Shown piece by piece: positions 1 through 5,612 of a DNA stretch of 5,664 nucleotides. The notes below the pieces were generated by a model. It ran no database searches, was not told the origin of the DNA, and worked only from the letters and a program-made list of their open reading frames with translations. Numbering within the stretch: position 1 is the stretch's first letter; each line of letters begins with the position of its first letter. The stretch covers positions 3,755 through 9,418 of the forward strand of contig DXSO01000064.1 of assembly GCA_019410445.1 (NCBI GenBank), given 5' to 3'. The position numbers and the translations under genes are program-made. Source of the DNA: Sutterella sp. Its GTDB lineage: Bacteria > Pseudomonadota > Gammaproteobacteria > Burkholderiales > Burkholderiaceae_F.

Positions 1-550
1 TGCTTTTAATTTTGGCTAGATCGTTCCTATATTTTTTATTTTCAGTTTCTAATTTTTCATAATTATCACTTAAATATATTAATTTTTGAAGACTGTATTC
101 ATTAATGATTGCTGGTAATTTTTCCTGATTTTTGCTGTAATGATTGATGCCCCAAACAATAATCTGAAATACATCAATTGATGAATACCTTGTGATTATG
201 ATCGGCTCAAATTCTTCTATAATTTGTTTTATTGGTGGATCTTTAGTGTAGATCATTTTACCAAGTTGATATTGTTGAAGAATTAATCTGCGACATTGTA
301 TATACACCTTTTGCAAGGGGGTGGCATTTTCAAGTGATTTTGTTTGAAAGAATTTAATCATTTCATTAATCAGTCCCTCAATTGTGGGTTGTATTTCAAC
401 ATATTGCGTAGAAGGCTCGGTACTATCATGAATGCCGTATAAGATTTTATTTTTGACATTGCAAAAATAATATGCTGCATTTTCGATAGTCCATTCTTTT
501 TCTACAATTAGTCTTGCCCGCTCTTTTTGAGAAAGGTTTATTATCTTCAT
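1..550 (-). CDS. Unrecognised AT-rich cargo protein, 3' end beyond window
   Basis: An open frame runs from ATG (550-548) to the window edge without a stop, giving at least 183 residues starting MKIINLSQKERARLIVEKEW. The product is rich in Lys, Ile, Asn, Gln and Tyr. I see no signal peptide, membrane segment or known catalytic motif. From about residue 160 it becomes highly charged with regularly spaced Leu, Tyr and Lys (around YEKLETENKKYRNDLAKIK), which suggests the start of a coiled coil continuing outside the window. The start is well supported: GGGAGGA lies at 561-555, about 5 nt from the ATG. The integrase TAA (553-551) directly abuts this ATG, so translational coupling is likely. GC is only about 30 percent, far below the core genes on the right, which points to foreign cargo of the integrated element. 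I do not recognise the family and assign no function. Confidence 0.8.
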   Translation of the reverse strand, partial: MKIINLSQKERARLIVEKEWTIENAAYYFCNVKNKILYGIHDSTEPSTQYVEIQPTIEGLINEMIKFFQTKSLENATPLQKVYIQCRRLILQQYQLGKMIYTKDPPIKQIIEEFEPIIITRYSSIDVFQIIVWGINHYSKNQEKLPAIINEYSLQKLIYLSDNYEKLETENKKYRNDLAKIKS

Positions 551-1852
551 TTATTCCTCCCATTCAGAAGCACAATACATTCCCCACGCTTCCATCATCT
601 CTGCGCGGCTCTTCATTGCTTGATTGCGTTCGTAAGCACCGTTGTACGCGTCGCTAATCTTATGATGCAAGCATAACTCCGCGATTTTGTCGGAAAAAAG
701 ACGATGATTTCCCAGCTCATCATCTTGCGCCCACGTACGGAAAGACGCACGTGCGATGCCATGTGGCGTTGCAATAGCAGGTCTCCCCGTACGGGTAACT
801 TGGTTAGGATCGAAATATCCCTTTCCTCCGCTCAGAAGTGACTCAGTGTGCATCTTAAGAGTGACACTGCGTAGAGACATATCCGAAAGAGGTGCAAGGC
901 CAATGGGAGAGGCAAACACATATTTAGTAGGTAAGGATTGAGTTTGCAACGATTTCAGCAAATTGATAGCTTGTTTGCTAAGAGGTACTTCATGGTCACC
1001 ATTCAACGCTACTTTCATTTTTTCACTAGGGATAATCCAAACTTTGCGCTTGAAGTCAATTTCTTCCCATTTGGCAAATCTGGCATTACCTGAGCGAACA
1101 GCAGTCAGGATTGAGAATTCCAAGCACCGTGCAGATATGCTGGGTCGTTTATGAAGATCTGCCATAAACCGTGGAACGTCACGCACGGGAAGCATGCCGT
1201 GATGTGAGTCCTTCATCTTCTTGTATTTTGGCAATAGATGTTTAAGAACTTGAGTATCAACAGGATTTTCTACAGTAACAAAGCCTTTTGCTTTTCCCCA
1301 GTTAATTACTTGCCGGATGATTTGACGTAGTTTAGAGGTCAGCGCATGGTGTTCTTGCCAAAGCGGAATTAGCACCTCAGCAATATCGTTTGTGGTTAAT
1401 GCGTTTACTTCCTTGGTACCAATTATTGGGAGAATGTGCTTCCCAAGACGCCCAAGCAGTAGGTCTTTATCTTTTTCCTTCCAATCTGTGGACTGCGCAT
1501 CAACAAACCACTCGGCAAGTTGTCTGAATGTCAGTTCAGCCAGAAATTTTTTAGATCGTTCCTCCTCTGCCAACTCCTTCTGTTCACGTTTCCAGTCAAT
1601 CGGATCAATGTTATTCGTGATAAGGCGCCGATAGTCAGCGGCTTTATCTCGTGCATCAGCAAGACTAGTTACAGGATAGTGACCAATGGAAATTTCGCGT
1701 CGACGTCCATTGCATGAATACCGAAGGATGAATGTTTTTTGTTGTGATTGCACGCGTACGCACAACCCAATAACACCACCTATGGCGAACACTCCATCAT
1801 TCTTCAGAGAGCGAACTTGGAGATCGGAAAGTTGCTTGACGATCTTTGGCAT
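551..1852 (-). CDS. Tyrosine recombinase / site-specific integrase (P4-like, DUF4102 arm-binding type)
   Basis: This 433-residue integrase would cut and join attP and attB to insert or excise the element at the neighbouring tRNA-Ser gene. Residues 1-90 match the arm-binding DUF4102 pattern (LSDLQVRSLK, then FILRYSCNGRRREISIGHYP). Residues about 105-200 form the SAM-like core-binding domain, and 220-425 the catalytic domain. Visible catalytic residues are Arg253 (TAVRSGNAR), Lys280 (SEKMK), His364 and Arg368 (PHGIARASFRTW), His397 (CLHHK) and the nucleophile Tyr407 (GAYER). The length is typical of the family and all boxes are present, so it looks intact. Box II reads H-G-I-A-R rather than the commoner H-x-x-R; I believe a subgroup of this family shares this. 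The gene reads away from the tRNA. It is probably transcribed from the promoter at 1882-1911, and GGTGGG (1866-1861) serves as a weak ribosome binding site 8 nt before the ATG. It is coupled to the AT-rich gene downstream. Confidence 0.95.
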   Translation of the reverse strand: MPKIVKQLSDLQVRSLKNDGVFAIGGVIGLCVRVQSQQKTFILRYSCNGRRREISIGHYPVTSLADARDKAADYRRLITNNIDPIDWKREQKELAEEERSKKFLAELTFRQLAEWFVDAQSTDWKEKDKDLLLGRLGKHILPIIGTKEVNALTTNDIAEVLIPLWQEHHALTSKLRQIIRQVINWGKAKGFVTVENPVDTQVLKHLLPKYKKMKDSHHGMLPVRDVPRFMADLHKRPSISARCLEFSILTAVRSGNARFAKWEEIDFKRKVWIIPSEKMKVALNGDHEVPLSKQAINLLKSLQTQSLPTKYVFASPIGLAPLSDMSLRSVTLKMHTESLLSGGKGYFDPNQVTRTGRPAIATPHGIARASFRTWAQDDELGNHRLFSDKIAELCLHHKISDAYNGAYERNQAMKSRAEMMEAWGMYCASEWEE

Positions 1853-1860
1853 AGCGAGTA

Positions 1861-1911
1861 CCCACCAAAAACATTAAGGTCATTGTACTTGCCCACCAAA
1901 ACACCCACCAA
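1861..1911. repeat. Three direct CCCACCAA repeats upstream of the integrase gene
   Basis: CCCACCAA occurs at 1861-1868, 1892-1899 and 1904-1911; the first two copies extend to CCCACCAAAA. Centre spacings are 31 and 12 bp, near three turns and one turn of the helix, so the copies would face roughly the same side of the DNA. Short direct repeats between an integrase gene and the tRNA attachment site are typical of arm-type integrase binding sites. On the minus strand the copies read TTGGTGGG and overlap the proposed -35 box, the promoter spacer and the ribosome binding site, so binding here could also repress the gene. The repeats are seen directly; the binding role is inferred. Confidence 0.6.
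1882..1911 (-). promoter_or_regulatory. Candidate sigma70 promoter of the integrase operon
   Basis: On the minus strand TTGGTG (1911-1906) and TACAAT (1887-1882) are separated by 18 bp. Transcription would begin near 1875, giving a leader of about 23 nt before the integrase ATG at 1852. The -35 box lies within one CCCACCAA repeat and the spacer contains another. Confidence 0.5.
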
Positions 1912-1980
1912 TGCGAATGCGATCTGCTGAGACTCAAGGAGACAAAGTGAGGCGGTGATCGCTTGATTATTCTGAAGAAA

Positions 1981-2017
1981 ATAAAAAATCCGATGCTGCA
2001 TGAAACAGCATCGGATT
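1981..2017 (-). terminator. Rho-independent terminator of tRNA-Ser
   Basis: A perfect 12-bp stem, AATCCGATGCTG (1987-1998) with CAGCATCGGATT (2006-2017), encloses a 7-base loop. On the minus strand it is followed by a T-rich stretch (ATTTTTTAT, 1989-1981). It starts only 6 bases past the CCA end of tRNA-Ser on the same strand, so it ends tRNA transcription before the integrase gene. Confidence 0.9.
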
Positions 2018-2023
2018 GAGATT

Positions 2024-2114
2024 TGGCGGAAGGAGAGGGATTCGAACCCTCGATACGGAATTTCCGTATGCCGCCTTTCCAGGGCGGTACAATCAACCAC
2101 TCTGCCATCCTTCC
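2024..2114 (-). tRNA. tRNA-Ser, anticodon GGA
   Basis: A class II tRNA of 91 nt with encoded CCA. The acceptor strands GGAAGGA (2114-2108) and TCCTTCC (2034-2028) pair over 7 bp, followed by discriminator G (2027) and CCA (2026-2024). The anticodon stem is CCGCC/GGCGG with loop CTGGAAA, so the anticodon GGA (2080-2078) reads UCC and UCU serine codons. A long variable arm (2070-2052, ATACGG paired with CCGTAT) is the hallmark of serine tRNAs. The T arm has GAGGG/CCCTC around TTCGAAT. The gene is intact although an integrase gene lies just beyond its 3' end, as expected when the inserted element restores the end of the tRNA it targets. It is probably transcribed from the promoter at 2197-2225, with a leader of about 75 nt. 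Confidence 0.97.
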
Positions 2115-2196
2115 ATGATGTGCTCGGCTGTGAGTTGCAGCGCCGTGGTGAAGGCTTTGCTGCAGGTTGGGCAGGTGCCCGAAACCGAGAAGCAGG

Positions 2197-2225
2197 AATA
2201 TACCAAAGAACGAAAGGTTTGTCAC
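2197..2225 (-). promoter_or_regulatory. Sigma70-type promoter of tRNA-Ser
   Basis: On the minus strand GTGACA (2225-2220) and TATATT (2202-2197) are separated by exactly 17 bp, close to consensus at both boxes. Transcription would start near 2190, about 75 nt before the tRNA 5' end at 2114. No other minus-strand gene lies between, so the tRNA is the likely target. Confidence 0.7.
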
Positions 2226-2231
2226 GAGTGA

Positions 2232-2271
2232 CTGAATAAAAAAGACGGCGAAAGTTGAAATTTCCCGTCTT
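2232..2271 (-). terminator. Hairpin with U-run on the minus strand, just upstream of the tRNA promoter
   Basis: AAGACGG (2242-2248) pairs with CCGTCTT (2265-2271). The stem is extended past a one-base bulge by GAAA (2250-2253) with TTTC (2261-2264) around a 7-base loop. On the minus strand the stem is followed by TTTT and then ATTC, so it has terminator form in that direction. No minus-strand gene lies upstream; it may stop antisense transcription from the plus-strand genes' region and insulate the tRNA promoter. On the plus strand it would be a stem-loop in the leader of the DUF1178 gene. Confidence 0.5.
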
Positions 2272-2292
2272 GTGTTTTCGGAGCTGATCAGC

Positions 2293-2700
2293 ATGTCATT
2301 GAAGATCTTTGATTATCGCTGTGAAAACCATCACGTGTTTGAGGCATGGTTGCGTTCGGAAGAGGATGTCGGCCCAAGCGCATGCCCGGTCTGCGGCTCA
2401 TTGGTTCTTTCAAGATTGCCGAGTGCTCCTGCAGTGAAAGCGGCAGAAGCCTCCGCTTCTTCCCAATCCGCGGCTCCTGCTGCGTCTCTTTCTGAACTGC
2501 TGACGGCACTGCGTCATGCCGCCATGAAAGCCCGCGATGTCGGCGAGGGTTTTCCGGAAACGGTGCGTGCAATGGCGAGCGGAGCTGCTGCATGCGAATC
2601 CGTACGCGGGAAATGCACGCCGCGAGAGGAAGCGGAACTGCGCGCCGAAGGCATTGACGTGCTGGCGCTTCCAAAAGATTGGTTTGAACCAATGAACTGA
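2293..2700 (+). CDS. DUF1178 family zinc-ribbon protein
   Basis: A small cytoplasmic protein of 135 residues whose cellular role is not established. The N-terminus MSLKIFDYRCENHHVFEAWL and a CPVCGS knuckle at about 31-36 match the DUF1178 family, found mainly in alpha- and betaproteobacteria. Cys10, His13 or His14, Cys31 and Cys34 are the likely zinc ligands. A low-complexity Ala/Ser linker covers about 45-68. The C-terminal family signature follows: VGEGFPETVRAMASG, then PREEAELRAEGIDVLALP. I chose ATG 2293 over the in-frame GTG at 2272 because the family begins a few residues before the Tyr-x-Cys motif and because GGAG (2280-2283) lies 9 nt before this ATG. A hairpin at 2242-2271 lies in its upstream region. 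No clear promoter was found, and no strong terminator follows. Confidence 0.9.
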   Translation: MSLKIFDYRCENHHVFEAWLRSEEDVGPSACPVCGSLVLSRLPSAPAVKAAEASASSQSAAPAASLSELLTALRHAAMKARDVGEGFPETVRAMASGAAACESVRGKCTPREEAELRAEGIDVLALPKDWFEPMN

Positions 2701-2845
2701 GAAAAGCCTTTTCTTAAGGTCCTTGCAAACGGCTCGAGGCTAAAATCTTGCCTCGGCTCTTCCAGAAAAAGCCTTGCCGGACGATAGGCTGGAAGTCGGT
2801 CCGGTATTCCAAAAAGTCCGCCAATAAATCTTAGAGAGCTGTGCG

Positions 2846-3373
2846 ATGGAACAATTTCCCGCTGCCAAAGAAACCCAACCGCATGGTCCCGCTGATTTGA
2901 CCGACCAGAGCACCGTCTTCCTGATGCTCGAAGAACTCGGCATCGCTTCCATGCAGCGTGATTGGCTTGAAGCCAATGCACCGGAGTCGGATGACTGCAA
3001 AGATGCGGCCGAGCAGGCTGAAGAGTTTTTCGACGACATCGCGAACCTCTTCCTCGGACAGGGCGGCGATGATCGTGTTGCGCCGAACGGCTGGGCGGGG
3101 AGTGCACTGACGAAAAATCTTCGAGAAGCGGTTTGTGCCTATGCCGGACATGACGTTTTCGAGAACGTCGATGATGAAGCGGTGGTGCGCCGTACGTTGG
3201 ATGCGTATCTCACATCGCTCAAACTGCTCACTGAGCAGCAGGAGGAACTCGCGCGCAGCGGCACAAAGATGAGTCCGGCGGAATACATCACACTGATGAT
3301 CGCCTGGTCCGGCGTCTTCTCGGGTTCCCGTAAGTCTTTGGAGCTCTCCGCGCCTTATAGACCCACCTTCTGA
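2846..3373 (+). CDS. Hypothetical acidic helical protein, 175 aa
   Basis: An open frame of 175 residues with codon use and GC like its core neighbours, so it is probably a real chromosomal gene. I do not recognise the family. The product is acidic and appears mostly alpha-helical and soluble, with no signal peptide or membrane segment. Visible blocks are an acidic stretch at 47-65 (ESDDCKDAAEQAEEFFDD), a central segment with GWAGSALTKNLREAV (82-96), a probable amphipathic helix at 111-137 and an aromatic tail ending PYRPTF. Cys51 and Cys97 are the only cysteines, so a zinc site is unlikely. The ribosome binding site is weak (AGAGAG, 2833-2838, 7 nt before ATG). It lies 145 bp after the DUF1178 gene and 294 bp before cstA on the same strand, so co-transcription with the former is possible. 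The shadow frames on the other strand are less convincing. Confidence 0.75.
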   Translation: MEQFPAAKETQPHGPADLTDQSTVFLMLEELGIASMQRDWLEANAPESDDCKDAAEQAEEFFDDIANLFLGQGGDDRVAPNGWAGSALTKNLREAVCAYAGHDVFENVDDEAVVRRTLDAYLTSLKLLTEQQEELARSGTKMSPAEYITLMIAWSGVFSGSRKSLELSAPYRPTF

Positions 3374-3667
3374 GTAGAAATTTAGGTCAAATGAACTAGT
3401 CATTTATCCTAAATGCTCGATAACCCTTAGATATCAGCGTCTGATCAAATGTTGATGTTGACTTTGTAAAAGTCGGTTTCCCTATGCCGGATTCTATCGA
3501 TACACTCGTTAGAAGTTGGAAATCACCGAAGACCTGAGCAAACACAATCAAGCTCTGAGTAAGCAGAGGCACGAACACCCGCAAAGGATGGCTCGACTTA
3601 GGTTTTAAGGGACATCAAGATCCAAGGCAATTCCAACGCATCATCAACCCACTTAAGGAAGATCGTC
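3374..3667 (+). promoter_or_regulatory. Leader region of cstA with inverted repeats
   Basis: This 294-base gap holds no convincing gene and is AT-richer than both neighbours. It contains a stem-loop right after the upstream stop codon (3380-3414). It also has two small dyads, ATCAG-CGT-CTGAT (3433-3445) and GACTTT-GTA-AAAGTC (3460-3474), which could be operators. A possible -35 (TTGACT, 3458-3463) has no good -10 partner, so I do not call a promoter position. The last 85 bases contain AAGGA-like motifs at 3584-3588 and 3607-3612, plus the ribosome binding site AAGGAAG (3655-3661), 6 nt before the cstA ATG. Confidence 0.4.
3380..3414. other. Intergenic stem-loop after the hypothetical gene
   Basis: ATTTAGG (3380-3386) pairs with CCTAAAT (3408-3414). 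After a 2x2 internal loop, AAATGA (3389-3394) pairs with TCATTT (3400-3405) around a 5-base loop. It starts 6 bases after the stop codon of the 175-residue gene. There is no U-run on the plus strand, so a role as RNA end protection or a weak terminator is only a suggestion. Confidence 0.45.
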
Positions 3668-5497
3668 ATGGAATCGCTAAACGGGGTGAATGCAATCACC
3701 ATCGTATTTGCGGCGCTGTGCATCTTTGCCATCGCATACCGTTTCTACGGTTTGTGGGTGGCGCAAAAGGTGCTCAACATCAATGCGGCGCGCGAAACCC
3801 CTGCAAACCGCTTTGAGGACGGCAAAGACTACGTCCCCACTAATAAATACGTGCTCTTCGGGCATCACTTTGCCGCCATTGCGGCTGCCGGTCCGCTGCT
3901 CGGTCCGGTGCTGGCAGCGCAGTTCGGCTATCTGCCTGGTCTGCTTTGGATCTTGATCGGCTGCGTGCTGGCCGGCGGCGTGCACGACATGGTCGTGCTT
4001 TTCTGCTCGGTTCGCCACCGCGGGAAGTCTCTGGCCTACATCGCTTCGCAGGAAATTGACACCACTACGGGCCGCGTTGCTGCGTGGGCTGTGCTGGCCA
4101 TTTTGCTGCTCACGCTGGCAGGTCTTTCGATTGCTGTCGTGAACGCGATGCACAATTCGCTCTGGTCGACCTACACCGTCTTCTGCACGATTCCTATCGC
4201 CGTTTTGATGGGGCTTTACATGCAGGTTTGGCGTAAGGGCGACGTGCGCGGCGCGACCATCATGGGCGTCGTACTGCTCTTCCTCTGCATCCTTTCGGGC
4301 CCGTGGGTTGCCTCGCACCCCGAGTACTTCGGATGGCTCGACATCGATAAGCCTGAGATGAGCCTCATCATCCCGGCTTACGGTTTCCTCGCTTCGGTTC
4401 TGCCGGTGTGGCTCCTGCTCCTTCCGCGCGATTACCTCTCCACCTTCCTGAAGATCGGCACGATCGGCGCGCTGGCCATCGGCATCGCCTTCGTGATGCC
4501 TACGTTCCACATGCCGGCCATTACGGAATTCATCCACGGCGGCGGCCCGATCATCGGCGGTCCGGTTATTCCGTTCCTCTTCATTACCATCGCCTGCGGT
4601 GCGCTTTCGGGCTTCCATGCCACTATCGGCACGGGCACGACGCCGAAGATGATCAACAATGAAAAGGATGTTCTGTTTGTCGGGTACGGCGCAATGCTGA
4701 TGGAGGGCTTCGTGGCCGTCATGGCGCTCGTTGCTGCCTGCGTGCTCGTTCCGGCCGACTACTTCGCCATCAATGCTCCGGCAGAAAAGTTTGCCAAGCT
4801 CGGCATGGATGTTGTTGAACTCCCGACGCTTGAAGCAGAGGTTCAGGAAAACCTGATGCACCGTCCGGGCGGCTCTGTGTCGCTCGCCGTCGGCATGGCT
4901 CACATCTTCTCGAAGATCCCGGCTATGGAAAGCCTGATGGCCTATTGGTATCACTTCGCCATCATGTTTGAAGCCGTGTTCATTCTGACTGCAGTGGATG
5001 CCGGCACCCGTGTGGGCCGCTTCTTCCTGCAGGAGATGGTGGGTAAGGTTTGGCCGCGCTTCGCTGATAAGGATTGGTGGCCCGGCATCATCATCACCTC
5101 TGCGGTCTTTACCGGCGCATGGGGCTACCTCGTCTACTCGGGAGACATCGGTTCGATCTGGCCGCTCTTCGGTATCTGCAATCAGCTGCTTGCCTCTGTG
5201 ACGCTTCTGATCGGTACGACCGTCATCATCCGCATGAATCATGTCAAGTATGCGTGGACGACTGGTGCGCCCGGCATTCTGATGACTTTCATCACTTTCT
5301 GGGCCGGTATTTGGCTGATCATCAATCAGTATCTGCCGTCTGGTCAGTATCTGCTGGCCTTCCTCTCGGCGCTCGTGATGTGCCTCATGCTCTTCGTGAT
5401 CGTGGGCGTCCTTCGCCGCTGGATGGTGCTTCTCAACATCCACACCACCGTCAAAGATAAGTACGGCGTGGAAGTGAAGACCATCGTCGAGGAATAA
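3668..5497 (+). CDS. cstA: CstA-family transporter (carbon starvation protein, pyruvate or peptide uptake)
   Basis: A complete inner-membrane transporter of 609 residues. Family members in E. coli (CstA, BtsT) act as proton-coupled pyruvate transporters, and older work links CstA to peptide use; the substrate here cannot be decided from sequence. The N-terminal CstA domain has the family core YVPTNKYVLFGHHFAAIAAAGP (55-76, highly conserved) and LAGGVHDMVVLF (101-112). Later conserved blocks are CGALSGFHATIGTGTTPKM (310-328), YGAMLMEGFVA (340-350), AYWYHFAIMFEAVFILTAVDAGTR (425-448) and WPLFGICNQLLA (498-509). Many hydrophobic segments span the protein, consistent with a multipass membrane protein. 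It is shorter than E. coli CstA (about 700 aa) but matches a common short form, and nothing appears missing internally. The start is set by AAGGAAG 6 nt upstream. The gene stands alone, with its own leader and a terminator at 5572-5607. Starvation or carbon-source control is known for the family but not shown here. Confidence 0.95.
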   Translation: MESLNGVNAITIVFAALCIFAIAYRFYGLWVAQKVLNINAARETPANRFEDGKDYVPTNKYVLFGHHFAAIAAAGPLLGPVLAAQFGYLPGLLWILIGCVLAGGVHDMVVLFCSVRHRGKSLAYIASQEIDTTTGRVAAWAVLAILLLTLAGLSIAVVNAMHNSLWSTYTVFCTIPIAVLMGLYMQVWRKGDVRGATIMGVVLLFLCILSGPWVASHPEYFGWLDIDKPEMSLIIPAYGFLASVLPVWLLLLPRDYLSTFLKIGTIGALAIGIAFVMPTFHMPAITEFIHGGGPIIGGPVIPFLFITIACGALSGFHATIGTGTTPKMINNEKDVLFVGYGAMLMEGFVAVMALVAACVLVPADYFAINAPAEKFAKLGMDVVELPTLEAEVQENLMHRPGGSVSLAVGMAHIFSKIPAMESLMAYWYHFAIMFEAVFILTAVDAGTRVGRFFLQEMVGKVWPRFADKDWWPGIIITSAVFTGAWGYLVYSGDIGSIWPLFGICNQLLASVTLLIGTTVIIRMNHVKYAWTTGAPGILMTFITFWAGIWLIINQYLPSGQYLLAFLSALVMCLMLFVIVGVLRRWMVLLNIHTTVKDKYGVEVKTIVEE

Positions 5498-5515
5498 CTA
5501 TCGGCAAGGATTGCT

Positions 5516-5552
5516 GGAGCCGTACGGTCGTCATGAAAAAACCGTCGGCTCC
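5516..5552 (+). other. Stem-loop just after cstA, no U-run
   Basis: GGAGCCG (5516-5522) pairs with CGGCTCC (5546-5552). After a bulged T the stem continues with ACGGT (5524-5528) and ACCGT (5541-5545) around a 12-base loop containing six As. The 12 bp make it stable, but GACGATCTGG follows instead of Us. It starts 18 bases after the cstA stop and precedes the true terminator, so it may stabilise the mRNA 3' end or be a decayed terminator. Confidence 0.6.
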
Positions 5553-5571
5553 GACGATCTGGACTCTCTTC

Positions 5572-5607
5572 AAGCACTCGTGCGGTTTGCGCTGCCGAGT
5601 GCTTTTC
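5572..5607 (+). terminator. Rho-independent terminator of cstA
   Basis: AAGCACTCG (5572-5580) pairs perfectly with CGAGTGCTT (5596-5604). An inner GCG/CGC pairing lies within the 15-base loop, and the stem runs into TTTTC (5603-5607). It lies 74 bases after the cstA stop on the same strand. It is also the likely landing site of the group II intron starting at about 5613. Confidence 0.85.
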
Positions 5608-5612
5608 TCATG

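Noticed and set aside
1..2023. Second attachment repeat or CRISPR array in the left part
   Set aside because: I found no further copy of the tRNA 3' end and no regularly spaced repeats; the only direct repeats are the three CCCACCAA copies.
2000..2239. Plus-strand frames containing RKERDSNPRYGISVCRLSRA
   Set aside because: This is the well-known spurious translation of the antisense strand of a tRNA-Ser gene.
2272..2292. GTG start giving the DUF1178 protein seven extra residues
   Set aside because: The family starts at the later methionine, and the GGAG site is correctly spaced only for ATG 2293.
1797..2294. Minus-strand frames of 165 and 98 codons spanning the tRNA, its terminator and the integrase promoter
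   Set aside because: They run through a tRNA gene and a terminator, and their translation has no family features.
2735..2755. CGAGGC/GCCTCG stem-loop after the DUF1178 gene as a terminator
   Set aside because: The stem is only 6 bp, the loop is 9 bases and no U-run follows on either strand, so it is too weak to call.
2777..2804. CCGGAC/GTCCGG pairing in the leader of the 175-residue gene as a riboswitch
   Set aside because: A 6-bp stem with a 16-base loop and no recognisable aptamer; such pairing is expected by chance in GC-rich DNA.
3396..3584. Minus-strand 62-codon frame in the cstA leader
   Set aside because: It overlaps the intergenic stem-loop region, the composition looks random and nothing supports translation.
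3677..5443. Long minus-strand open frame of 588 codons opposite cstA
   Set aside because: The product is rich in His, Arg, Asp and Glu with no family features. It is the mirror of a GC-biased membrane-protein gene that is certain on the other strand.
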